NCBI RefSeq assembly: GCF_005871165.1 | Contig: NZ_SWKP01000003.1 | Span: 606,463 to 670,462 of the forward strand | DNA length: 64,000 bases | Direction of reading: 5' to 3' | Source: Maricaulis alexandrii | Lineage (GTDB): Bacteria > Pseudomonadota > Alphaproteobacteria > Caulobacterales > Maricaulaceae | Shown here: positions 54,687-63,300 of the stretch, piece after piece | How positions within the stretch are numbered: the stretch's first letter is position 1 | Layout: the number at the start of each line of letters is the position of its first letter | Program-made: the position numbers and the translations under genes | Notes under the pieces: model-generated | What the model saw: only the letters and a program-made list of their open reading frames with translations | What the model was told of the DNA's origin: nothing | Databases searched by the model: none

Positions 54687-55694
54687 ATGTTTGCGTGTGA
54701 AGCCCTGGCCAGCGCCCTGCTGGCATTGAGTGCTCCGGACCACGGGGCGTATGAATGTGTGGAGACAGAGGCCGGAATTGCCGTAGCCCGGGATGTGGAA
54801 ACCGCACACAGGTTCGCGACCGCCATTGAAACAGCCCGGTCCCAGTTCAGCGTCCACTACGGATCCGCACCGCAGCAGCGAGTCGCCATCGTCCAGGGCA
54901 ATACCGCCCGGGCCGAACTGGCGCCGAGACTGATTCATGAGGGGTATTCCGTGGTGCTGCCCTGGCTGGATCCGGCCGAGGAACGGGCCCAGCTTGCCGA
55001 GCGCATCCGAGCCCAGGTCGCCGGCCAGCTGCCCGACCTGCCGGACGACCGGATCGATGCGCTGGTGGCCCGGGCCCTGCCGGCCCCGGAGGAGCCCACC
55101 CCGCGTGACATCGCTCTCGATACGGCTGCCATTGCCCATGAACTGGGTCATCTCTGGTATATCCGGACCTTCTGGACGGCAGAGGCCGGCACGGAGTCGC
55201 ACTATGGTGGCCCGGCCCCGGACTGGCTGGACGAGATCGCCGGGGTCGCGATGGAAACCGGCGACTTGCTGGACCAGCGCCGGGCCGCGCTGCGCGATCC
55301 GCAACGCGGTCCCTATCCGCCCCTGTCGGACTTTCTCGCCATGCCCCACCCACTGGCCGTTCTGGCCGCCGCGGCCGCGGAACAGCATCAAGGCGAGATC
55401 GGTGAAGGACAGGCCCGGGTGATCCGTCTGAGCGGGGAAGACGCCGAACGCCTCCTCAATGGTGCCGCGACCGACCCGTCGAGCTACTACATCCAGGCTC
55501 GCGGATTTCTGGATTATCTGACCGACCGCGCCGGCCGTGCGCCCCTGATCCCCCTGACCCAGGCCCTGCAATCGGGCCAAACGCTGGATGAATGGCTTGC
55601 CGACGCGGGAGCGGCGCATGGGTTGCCCGGCAGTGTCGACGCGCTGGAGGCGGACTGGGAGGCCTGGCTGGGTGGCGTGCGTGGGGCGCCTTGA
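54687..55694 (+). CDS. Putative gluzincin-type metallopeptidase, uncharacterised
   Basis: A 335-aa protein with HELGH (HELGHLW, about residues 151-157) and, about 25 residues later, PDWLDEIAGVAME, which could supply the glutamate zinc ligand of the gluzincin (peptidase MA) group. The N-terminus (MFACEALASALLALSAPDHG) is short and only weakly signal-like. The rest is a helical alpha-rich domain with no clear family. The nearest fit is a peptidase_MA-like or DUF-type membrane-associated protease. Upstream 217 bases are gene-free. It is not part of an obvious operon. Confidence 0.6.
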   Translation: MFACEALASALLALSAPDHGAYECVETEAGIAVARDVETAHRFATAIETARSQFSVHYGSAPQQRVAIVQGNTARAELAPRLIHEGYSVVLPWLDPAEERAQLAERIRAQVAGQLPDLPDDRIDALVARALPAPEEPTPRDIALDTAAIAHELGHLWYIRTFWTAEAGTESHYGGPAPDWLDEIAGVAMETGDLLDQRRAALRDPQRGPYPPLSDFLAMPHPLAVLAAAAAEQHQGEIGEGQARVIRLSGEDAERLLNGAATDPSSYYIQARGFLDYLTDRAGRAPLIPLTQALQSGQTLDEWLADAGAAHGLPGSVDALEADWEAWLGGVRGAP

Positions 55695-55723
55695 GGGGGC
55701 GCAATCCTGACCGAGTTGGCATC

Positions 55724-55790
55724 GGAACGCTTCGCGTTTCACCCCTTCCGCCCGCTTCGCGGGCACCTTCCCCATCAAGGGGAAGGAGGG
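55724..55790. repeat. Family-B repeat, left module next to DUF559
   Basis: GGAACGCTTCGCGTTTC, CACCCCTTCCGCCCGCTTCGC and the hairpin CCTTCCCCATCAAGGGGAAGG (55766-55787) match, in the reverse sense, the left part of the composite near guaA (12697-12805). Confidence 0.7.
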
Positions 55791-56140
55791 CCTGTCATGT
55801 CCTCGATCAGTGTCATGATCCCGTCCATCACGGCGGAGATGTCGTTGTGGACTTCGTGGTTCCAGGCACGAAAGACGGTGAAGCCCTGGCTTTTCAGCCA
55901 CGCATCGCGCTGTGCATCGCGTCGTGCATGACCATCGAGCGTGTGTTGGCCTCCATCGATCTCCACAATCAGTTTGGGATGGAAGCAGGCAAAATCGACG
56001 ATAAAGGGACCCAGCGGGACTTGCCGCCGGAACTTGATCCCGGACGAGCGCCATTCACGAAGATGAAGCCAGACCTTGGCTTCGTGCTTGGTCAGCCGAC
56101 GACGCAATGCTTTGGCTTGGGATGTCAGCGGGCTCCTCAT
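55775..56140 (-). CDS. DUF559 endonuclease-like protein
   Basis: A 121-aa protein of the DUF559/very-short-patch-repair-like endonuclease fold. It has LTKHEAKVWLHLREWRSSGIKFRRQVPLGPFIVDFACFHPKLIVEIDGG (residues about 17-65) with the D...E.DG.QH site (VDF, VEIDGGQH), then RRDAQRDAWLKSQGFTVFRAWNHEV. It is probably a PD-(D/E)XK nuclease. The start was chosen at the ATG at 56140; a TTG six codons earlier is in frame. The left palindrome overlaps its final codons. It is flanked on both sides by family-B repeats, as DUF559 genes often seem to be. Confidence 0.88.
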   Translation of the reverse strand: MRSPLTSQAKALRRRLTKHEAKVWLHLREWRSSGIKFRRQVPLGPFIVDFACFHPKLIVEIDGGQHTLDGHARRDAQRDAWLKSQGFTVFRAWNHEVHNDISAVMDGIMTLIEDMTGPPSP

Positions 56141-56194
56141 GCCCTGATCCAAGCACAATGGGGCCGGTTGCAGCGTGATGCAGATCGCACCCGC

Positions 56195-56280
56195 CCTCCT
56201 CGCCCTTGATGGGCGAGGGGGACCGCGAAGCGGTGGAGTGGGTGACTTGCAAAGACCAGAAAGCGCGTCGCGCTTTCGCC
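56195..56280. repeat. Family-B repeat, right module next to DUF559
   Basis: CCTCGCCCTTGATGGGCGAGG (56198-56218), GGGGACCGCGAAGCGGTGG and AGTGGGTGACTTGCAAAGACC match the other half of the guaA-side composite (12800-12868, reverse complement). A smaller AAAGCGCGTCGCGCTTT hairpin follows. Confidence 0.72.
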
Positions 56281-56288
56281 ATATCCCC

Positions 56289-56816
56289 CTACCCCACCGA
56301 TTTCCGCATGCGGGTCAGGGGCACGCCCACACCATCCGGTGTCGGTTCATACCAGTCCTCCACCGGTTCGTAGCCGGCGGCCTTGTAGAGGTGGGCGCCG
56401 GAGCGGGTGGCGGCGAGTTCGACGGTGGTGAAGCCGGCGGCGGCGGCTTCGGCTTCACAGCGGGTGAGGATGAGCCGGCCGAGGCCCTGACGGGTGAAGT
56501 CGGGATGGGTGTACATGGCGCGCACGCGGGCCGGTTCCGTCTTCGGATCGAGCGGACGGGAATTGCGGCCGGCGGTGGCATCGCCACCGAACAGGGTGGC
56601 CCGGCGGGACCAGCCGCCACAGGCAACCAGCGTGTCACCGGACCAGACGGTGAGATAGGTGCCATCCCCGACGAGCTCGCGATCCACGCCCATGATGTGG
56701 CGCGAGGCCGCGACTTCGGCGTCGTCGAGATCGGCGGGCAGAAGCGCGGCAATCGAGTGTTCGACCAGGGCCTCGATGGCGGGAACATCCAGCGGTGTGG
56801 CGTGGCGGACGATCAT
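56289..56816 (-). CDS. GNAT-family N-acetyltransferase
   Basis: A 175-aa GNAT with acetyl-CoA loop RQGLGRLILTRCEAEAAAAGF (about residues 109-128), VWSGDTLVACGGWSRR before it and ELAATRSGAHLYKAAGYEPVEDW at the end. The start MIVRHATPLD was chosen where homology begins; the frame is open upstream to 56885 and the alternate ATG at 56879 follows the ilvA stop within three bases, so coupling to ilvA is possible. The acceptor is unknown. Confidence 0.85.
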   Translation of the reverse strand: MIVRHATPLDVPAIEALVEHSIAALLPADLDDAEVAASRHIMGVDRELVGDGTYLTVWSGDTLVACGGWSRRATLFGGDATAGRNSRPLDPKTEPARVRAMYTHPDFTRQGLGRLILTRCEAEAAAAGFTTVELAATRSGAHLYKAAGYEPVEDWYEPTPDGVGVPLTRMRKSVG

Positions 56817-56881
56817 GTCGGGCTGTCTCCGGGAATAATCGGCGCGGCCGTCAGCAGCCGCCGTTTCGAGCACGGCCATGA

Positions 56882-58135
56882 TCAATATCCTGCCGGCTCG
56901 ACCCGGAAACCCGCCTCGCGCAGTGCGGCCTCGATCCGGTCCATATGGGCGGCGTCCTGCGCCTCCAGGGAGATGTCGATATAGGTCACCTTGGCGGGCA
57001 GGTCCGAGAAGGTCTTGTGATAGGCCACATCGGTGACATTACCCTCGGCGCGGGAGATCACCTCGGAGACCTTTGAGAGCTGGCCGGGCACATCGACCAA
57101 TTCGATGCGCAGGCGCGCCAGACGGCGTGAGCGGGCCAGATCGCGCAGGAGGAGCGAGGACAGGAGGCGGGTGTCGACATTGCCGCCGGTGAGGACGAGA
57201 CCAACCTTCTTGCCGCGGAACCGGTCCGGATCCGCCAGAAGACCGGCGAGCCCCGCTGCACCGGCGCCCTCGGGCAGGACGCGAAGATGGGAGATGAAAA
57301 GGTTGAGCGCGCGCTCGATCTGGCGCTCATCAACCAGCAGGACCTCATCCAGCAGATCCATGAGGATGGCGCGGGTCGCCTCGCCCGGATCGCGCACGGC
57401 GATGCCCTCGGCCAGGGTGAAGCCGCCGATCGGCCGGTTTGTCCCGTGATAGAGATTGGCGAAGGAGGGAAAGAGGTCGGACTGGACGCCGACCAGTTCG
57501 ATTTCCGGATTGATGCGTCGGGCCGCCAGGCCGCAACCGGCCGCCAGGCCACCCCCGCCGATCGGCAGGACGAGCGTGTCCAGATCGGGATATTGGGCCA
57601 GCATTTCCATCGCCAGCGTGCCCTGCCCGGCCAGCACGACCGGATCATCGAAGGGATGGACGAAGACCGCACCGGTCGCCTCGCTGAGAGAGGCGGCATG
57701 CGCTTTGGCCGCATCGAAATCGGCGCCGACGATGTCGACCTCGGCCCCCAGGGCCCTGGTCTGGTGCACTTTCACCATCGGCGTGCCTTCCGGCATCACG
57801 ATGGTCGCCTTGATGCCCATGGCCACGGCATGGCGTGCCACGCCCTGGGCGTGATTGCCGGCCGAGGCTGCCACGACACCGCGCTTGCGCTCCTCCTCCG
57901 TCAGGGCGGACAGGCGGGCAAAGGCGCCGCGCTCCTTGAAGGAGCCGGTGGCCTGGAGATTTTCCAGCTTGACCACGACCTCGCAATCCAGCGCCTTGGA
58001 CAGGGCCGGTGATGGCAAGCAGGGCGAATTGAGAATCCCGCCCATGCCCTGTGCGTGGAGGGATTCAACAAAGGCGAAGGCGCCGGTGAGATCCGGAGCG
58101 AACGGAGTTTCGGTTTTCAACGCAGTATGGGGCAT
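56882..58135 (-). CDS. ilvA: Threonine ammonia-lyase (threonine dehydratase)
   Basis: A 417-aa PLP enzyme making 2-oxobutanoate from threonine. The Lys is K67 in LQATGSFKERGA, and the phosphate loop is IGGGGLAAGCG (about 181-191). The C-terminal ACT domain (residues about 325-410, RIELVDVPGQLSKVSEVISRAEGNVTD) gives possible allosteric control. It is the short, one-ACT-domain form. It follows a terminator-bearing leader (58149-58209) and precedes the GNAT gene. The longer frame to 58261 would read through the terminator. Confidence 0.95.
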   Translation of the reverse strand: MPHTALKTETPFAPDLTGAFAFVESLHAQGMGGILNSPCLPSPALSKALDCEVVVKLENLQATGSFKERGAFARLSALTEEERKRGVVAASAGNHAQGVARHAVAMGIKATIVMPEGTPMVKVHQTRALGAEVDIVGADFDAAKAHAASLSEATGAVFVHPFDDPVVLAGQGTLAMEMLAQYPDLDTLVLPIGGGGLAAGCGLAARRINPEIELVGVQSDLFPSFANLYHGTNRPIGGFTLAEGIAVRDPGEATRAILMDLLDEVLLVDERQIERALNLFISHLRVLPEGAGAAGLAGLLADPDRFRGKKVGLVLTGGNVDTRLLSSLLLRDLARSRRLARLRIELVDVPGQLSKVSEVISRAEGNVTDVAYHKTFSDLPAKVTYIDISLEAQDAAHMDRIEAALREAGFRVEPAGY

Positions 58136-58148
58136 GCGGGTCTCCGGT

Positions 58149-58209
58149 ATGACCGCACACGAAAAAGCCCCGCTCCTTTTGGAGCGAGGCCTGTTTTCCG
58201 TGCGGTCAT
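58149..58209 (-). terminator. Terminator nested in a 10-bp inverted repeat, between small gene and ilvA
   Basis: The minus-strand stem GCCTCGCTCC / GGAGCGGGGC, with a four-base loop and TTTTTCG, is a standard intrinsic terminator for the small membrane gene upstream. Around it, ATGACCGCAC (58149-58158) and GTGCGGTCAT (58200-58209) form an exact 10-bp inverted repeat. It could also act as a leader attenuator for ilvA, but no leader peptide was found. Confidence 0.72.
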
Positions 58210-58220
58210 CCTGGTGGATG

Positions 58221-58370
58221 TCAAACGGGTGTCGGCAGCGCTCCCAGCAGGGCGGCTCCAATAATGATCGAAATGGTAATGAGACCGGCCGTCATGAGGA
58301 GACGCGCGCGCTCGGCCCGGTCCTCGTCAATCCGCTTGGCAATCGCAATGGCTTTGGCGCGCTGGCGCAT
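58221..58370 (-). CDS. Small membrane protein (49 aa)
   Basis: Starts MRQRAKAIAIAKRIDEDRAER and ends in one membrane helix (LLMTAGLITISIIIGAALLGALP). AGGAG lies eight bases upstream of the ATG. It is followed by a strong terminator, which supports a real transcript. No family was recognised. The longer frame to 58481 has no ribosome site. Confidence 0.65.
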   Translation of the reverse strand: MRQRAKAIAIAKRIDEDRAERARLLMTAGLITISIIIGAALLGALPTPV

Positions 58371-58505
58371 GCCGGTTCTCCTGTGTTTCAAATGACAAGA
58401 TGGCGACGGTTTTTCAAAGAGTCCAGTGCCAGAGCGCAAAACTTGCGCAGTTGCATGATTAATGATCCCGGACGCGCACAACCCTGCCAGGACCCGGCCG
58501 CCCCC

Positions 58506-59075
58506 CTAGCCGGCCGCGTCATAGGCCGCCTTGAGCCAGGCGATCAGCTCCGCGTCCACCTCGTCCACCGAGGCCAGTTTCACGCGATGGCTGACCATGG
58601 CGTTGAAGGAGCCGGACGCTTCCAGCCGGCCCCGCGGTTCATGGCCCTTGAGATTGATGCCGACATCGACGCGGGTCTTGGTGGACGGCTGGATGAGGCC
58701 GAACTGCTTGGCCCGGCGAAGGGAGACATAGGCCTTCTTGGGCGCCAGCTCGACATCGCTGCCAAAGCCCTGGACGGCGTCAATCAGGGCATCATGGATC
58801 GGCTTCAGCGCCGCCTTTCCGCCGGCATACTGGGCCGCGACCAGGTCGCCCTCGGCGGCCGGTGCGGAAATCACGCCATTGCGGGCCTCATGGGCGACAA
58901 GATTGGCAAAACCATGGGTCATGCCGTGCTCGGTCTTGAGCAGCTTGATCATCTCGCCATGCTTTTCCAGCCCGCTGGCCTGGATGATGGTGATCCAGTC
59001 CTGCAGCGGTTTGCCGGTCTTTTCCGGCATGTTGGCGACCATGCTGTCGCGCATCTCTTCCGGTGATTTGGCCAT
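58506..59075 (-). CDS. DUF4287 and DUF5655 domain protein
   Basis: A 189-aa protein with an N-terminal DUF4287 (MRDSMVANMPEKTGKPLQDWITIIQASGLEKHGEMIKLLKTEHGMTHG, about residues 8-55) and a C-terminal DUF5655 (ELAPKKAYVSLRRAKQFGLIQPSTKTRVDVGINLKG). Both are of unknown function and usually found together in this order. It lies 11 bases after the SRPBCC gene on the same strand, in the ArsR-SRPBCC-DUF4287 cassette. Confidence 0.88.
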   Translation of the reverse strand: MAKSPEEMRDSMVANMPEKTGKPLQDWITIIQASGLEKHGEMIKLLKTEHGMTHGFANLVAHEARNGVISAPAAEGDLVAAQYAGGKAALKPIHDALIDAVQGFGSDVELAPKKAYVSLRRAKQFGLIQPSTKTRVDVGINLKGHEPRGRLEASGSFNAMVSHRVKLASVDEVDAELIAWLKAAYDAAG

Positions 59076-59086
59076 GTTGATCTCCC

Positions 59087-59650
59087 CTATTGCCCCTTGA
59101 TCCGGTCAAGCGGCCAGTTTTCCGATTTGGCCGCCTTGGGTGTCATCGGGGCCATCAGCGAGAACATGAAAAGCATCATGCGGCCGCCGAACGTCGCCTT
59201 TCCGGTCTCCACGACGGCCTTGAGGTTTTCGCAGATGAATTTGGCACCCTGGGCCATCTGCTTCTCGGAATTCGTGACCGGATCACTGGCCGCGTGTTCA
59301 TTTATCAAGGTGAATTGCGTGCCGCCCTCAACCTCTTCCAGCTCGTAACGAACCACCGAGGCCGGGTCATCGGACGTGGTGAAGCGGAAGGTGTGCGCAT
59401 AGCGGTGCGGCGGCGAGAATTCGAGCACTTCACCAATGGCCATCGTGTACTTGCCGTCCGGACTGCGCATGGCAAAGGGCGCCCCGCTTTCCAGTCCCGG
59501 CGTATCGTACTGGCCGCCGAAGAAGAAGGGCGAGGGCCGGTCCGTGCGGACCAGTTCGGACCAGACGGTTTCGATCGAGGCCTGGATGATGACCCGGTAA
59601 ATGGAGGTCCTCACCTCGCCGGTTGGTGCAGCTTGCGTCGCCGTATTCAT
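59087..59650 (-). CDS. SRPBCC/AHSA1-like domain protein
   Basis: A 187-aa START-like fold protein (SIYRVIIQASIETVWSELVRTDRPSPFFFGGQYDTPGL near residues 15-52; HRYAHTFRFTT and VVRYELEEVEGGTQFTLINEHA later). Such AHSA1-like proteins bind hydrophobic ligands or act as Hsp90 activator relatives; the bacterial function is not known. Its ATG overlaps the ArsR stop (ATGA). It is a common partner of ArsR regulators in this arrangement. Confidence 0.88.
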   Translation of the reverse strand: MNTATQAAPTGEVRTSIYRVIIQASIETVWSELVRTDRPSPFFFGGQYDTPGLESGAPFAMRSPDGKYTMAIGEVLEFSPPHRYAHTFRFTTSDDPASVVRYELEEVEGGTQFTLINEHAASDPVTNSEKQMAQGAKFICENLKAVVETGKATFGGRMMLFMFSLMAPMTPKAAKSENWPLDRIKGQ

Positions 59651-60048
59651 GTTTTTGTCCCCCTTTTGGATGCCTGGATCGGTGTCACGGATGCCGGTTC
59701 CGGCGCGGCGGCACCGGTCTCGGCGGCGCGCTGTTCGGCCCTGTATTTGATGTCCAGCAGCTTGCCGGCCCACAGGGCGGAATACTCGCTGGACCAGCGG
59801 TCATGGATCATCTGGATCGGCACGACATTCATGTAGAGATGGCGGACCCGGCCGCGTTTCTGCGAGATCAGCAGACCCGCCTCTTCCAGCACGGTCAGGT
59901 GCCGCATCACGGCAATGCGGCTGACATCGAAACCGGCCGCCACCTCGCCCACGGAACAGCCGGGATGGTTCATCACGAAATCGAGCATGCGCCGGCGCTG
60001 GGCATTGCCCAGGGCCTGAAACACCGCATCCATCGAGTCCGGGGTCAT
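59647..60048 (-). CDS. ArsR-family transcriptional regulator
   Basis: A 133-aa winged-helix protein (MDAVFQALGNAQRRRMLDFVMNHPGCSVGEVAAGFDVSRIAVMRHLTVLEEAGLL, residues about 6-59) without the metal-binding Cys of ArsR/SmtB, so it likely senses another ligand. GAGG precedes the ATG at 60048; another ATG at 60081 is in frame but the candidate operator would overlap it. It is coupled to the SRPBCC gene. Confidence 0.9.
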   Translation of the reverse strand: MTPDSMDAVFQALGNAQRRRMLDFVMNHPGCSVGEVAAGFDVSRIAVMRHLTVLEEAGLLISQKRGRVRHLYMNVVPIQMIHDRWSSEYSALWAGKLLDIKYRAEQRAAETGAAAPEPASVTPIQASKRGTKT

Positions 60049-60066
60049 CGCCGCCTCACCGCAAAC

Positions 60067-60081
60067 ATGTAACATATACAT
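60067..60081. promoter_or_regulatory. Candidate ArsR operator (ATGTA-N5-TACAT)
   Basis: An exact inverted repeat ATGTA, ACATA, TACAT lies just upstream of the arsR start, where such regulators autoregulate. AT-rich context. No experimental support. Confidence 0.45.
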
Positions 60082-60304
60082 TACCTATTGGCGGCGGCGT
60101 TTTGTCAATCGGGAATTTGGGATCGGGTCTATTTCTTGATATACAAGGCGTTAGCGGATGAACCCGTTTCCTGCCGGCCTCTAGCAACACCCCGTCCCGG
60201 CTGTTCGCAATCGCAATAATTCGCTTCCCATGACGCCCCAAACCGCGTTTCATGGTATCGGTATCATTTCCATCATTCCTGACGCCGCCGAGAAGAGGTT
60301 CGCC

Positions 60305-63300
60305 TTGCCCGACCGCCAGACGCCCGAAAAACTGCTTGTCGCCAACCGCTCCGAAATCGCCATCCGCATCATGCGGGCGGCCACGGAGCTGGGGCTGAAA
60401 ACCGTCGCCATCTATGCCGAAGAGGACAAGCTGGCGCTGCACCGGTTCAAGGCGGATGAGAGTTACCGGGTCGGTGCCGGACTGGGTCCGGTGAAAGCCT
60501 ATCTGGATATCGACGGCATCATCGCCATCGCCAAGAAGTGCGGCGCGACCCTGATCCATCCCGGTTATGGCTTCCTGTCGGAAAACCCGGATTTCGCCGA
60601 GGCTTGTGCCGCGGCAGGCCTGACTTTTGTCGGCCCCTCCCCCGATGTCATGAAATCCCTCGGCAACAAGGTCGCCGCGCGCAATATGGCCGTGGACGCC
60701 GAAGTGCCGGTCGTGCCGGCCACGGGCCCGCTCTCGGAGGATCCGGCCGACTGGGCGAAACTGGCCGGTGAGGTCGGCTATCCGCTGATGCTGAAGGCGA
60801 GCTGGGGCGGTGGCGGCCGCGGCATGCGCGTGGTGGAAAACGAGGACGAGCTGAAGAACCAGGTCGAGGCCGGCCGACGCGAGGCGGAAAGCGCCTTCGG
60901 CAATGGCGAGGTCTATCTGGAAAAACTGATCCGCAAGGCGCGGCATATCGAGGTCCAGATCCTCGGCGACAGCCATGGCAATCTGGTGCATCTCTATGAG
61001 CGCGACTGCACGGTGCAGCGGCGGAACCAGAAAGTGGTCGAACGCGCGCCGGCCCCGGACATGGATGCCGAGACCCGCGAAGCGATCTGCGAGGCGGCCC
61101 TGCGCCTGACCCGGCATGCGGGTTATTGCGGCGCGGGCACGGTGGAATTCCTGCTCGATGCGGAGACGCGGAAATTCTACTTCATCGAGGTCAATCCGCG
61201 TGTCCAGGTGGAGCATACGGTGACCGAGGAAGTCACCGGGATCGATATCGTCCGCGCCCAGATCCAGATCGCCCGCGGCGGCCATATCAGCGTTGAGACA
61301 GAGACCGGTGTGCCCGTCCAGGACGACATCAAACTGCACGGCCATGCCCTGCAATGCCGGGTCACCACGGAAGACCCGCAGAACAGTTTCACCCCGGATT
61401 ATGGCCGCATCACCGCCTATCGCGGCGCCACCGGGTTCGGCATCCGCCTGGATGGCGGCACCGCCTATTCCGGCGCGGTGATCACCCGCTATTTCGACAG
61501 CCTGCTGGAAAAGGTGACGGCCTGGGCGGCAACGCCGGAAGAGGCCGTGCGCCGGATGGACCGGGCGCTGCGCGAATTCCGAATCCGCGGCGTGTCGACC
61601 AATATCGCCTTCCTGGAAAACGTCATCAATCACCCGGACTTCGTCTCCGGCGACATCACGACGCGCTTCATCGACACGACGCCGGAACTCTTTGATTTCC
61701 CCAAACGGCGCGACCGGGCGACCCGGCTCCTGACCTATATCGCCGACGTCTCGGTGAACGGGAATCCGGAGGTGAAGGGCCGGCCGAAACCGCCCGCCCA
61801 TGCGCCCACCCCGGTGCCGCCGGCCGTGTCCGGGGCCGCCCTGCAGGAGGGCACGAAACAGATCCTCGACCAGCACGGGCCGGAAGGCCTGCGCGACTGG
61901 ATGCTGGACCAGAACCGCGTCCTGATCACCGACACGACGATGCGCGATGCGCACCAGTCCCTGCTGGCCACCCGCATGCGCTCCTTCGACATGGTCGCGG
62001 TGGCGGATGCCTATGCGGAACACCTGCACGACCTCTTCTCGATCGAGTGCTGGGGCGGGGCGACCTTCGACGTCGCCCTGCGCTTCCTGAAGGAGGACAG
62101 CTGGGACCGGCTGGCCGATCTGCGCGAGCGCGTGCCCAATGTGATGCTGCAAATGCTGCTGCGGGCCTCCAATGCGGTCGGCTACACGAATTACCCGGAC
62201 AATGCCGTGGACCATTTCGTCCATCAGGCGGCGGAGACCGGAATTGATGTGTTCCGCGTCTTCGACAGTCTGAACTGGGCGGAGAACATGAAGGTCGCCA
62301 TGGAGAGCGTCCTCAAGACGGACCGGCTCTGCGAGGCAGCGATCTGCTACACCGGCGATCTGGGCAATCCGGACCGGCCGAAATACCAGCTGGACTATTA
62401 TCTGGAACTGGCGCGCGAGCTGAAGGGGGCCGGGGCGCACATTCTGGGTATCAAGGACATGGCCGGTCTGGCCCGACCGGCGCAGATCCGCACCCTCGTC
62501 AAGGCGCTCAAGGACGAGACCGGCCTGCCGATTCATTATCACACGCACGACACGTCCGGCATTGCGGCTGCGACCGTATTGGCCGCCTGCGAAGCGGGCG
62601 CCGATGCGGTGGATGCGGCGATGGACAGTTTCTCCGGACTGACCTCCCAGGCCAATCTGGGCTCGATCGTCACAGCACTGGGCGACACGACGCGCGACAG
62701 CGGGCTCTCGCCGGCCACGATCCGGCGCTTCTCGGATTATTGGGAAGACGTCCGCACCCAGTATGCCGCGTTTGAATCCGACCTGCGCTCCGGCGCGTCG
62801 GAGGTCTATCTGCACGAAATGCCGGGCGGCCAGTTCACCAATCTGAAGGAACAGGCCCGCGCCGTCGGGCTGGCGGAACGCTGGCACGCGGTCGCCAAGA
62901 TGTATGCGGACGTCAACCAGATGTTCGGCGATATCGTGAAGGTGACGCCCTCCTCCAAGGTCGTCGGCGACATGGCGCTCTACATGGTCTCCTCCGGGCT
63001 GAGTGTGGAGGATGTGCTCGACCCGGACACGGACATCACCTTCCCGGACAGTGTGATCGGCTTGTTGCGGGGCGATCTGGGTCAACCGCCGGGCGGCTGG
63101 CCGAAAGACCTCCAGGCCAAGGCGCTGAAAGGTGAAAAAGCCTCCACCGACCGGCCGGGCAAGCATCTGCCGCCGACCGATTTCGACGCCGTGCGCGAGA
63201 CGATCAAGGGCCATGCCGGACGCGACGTGAACGAGAATGATGTCGCCTCGGCGGTGATGTATCCCAAGGTCTTCGCCGATTACGAAAAGCACCGCGCGCA

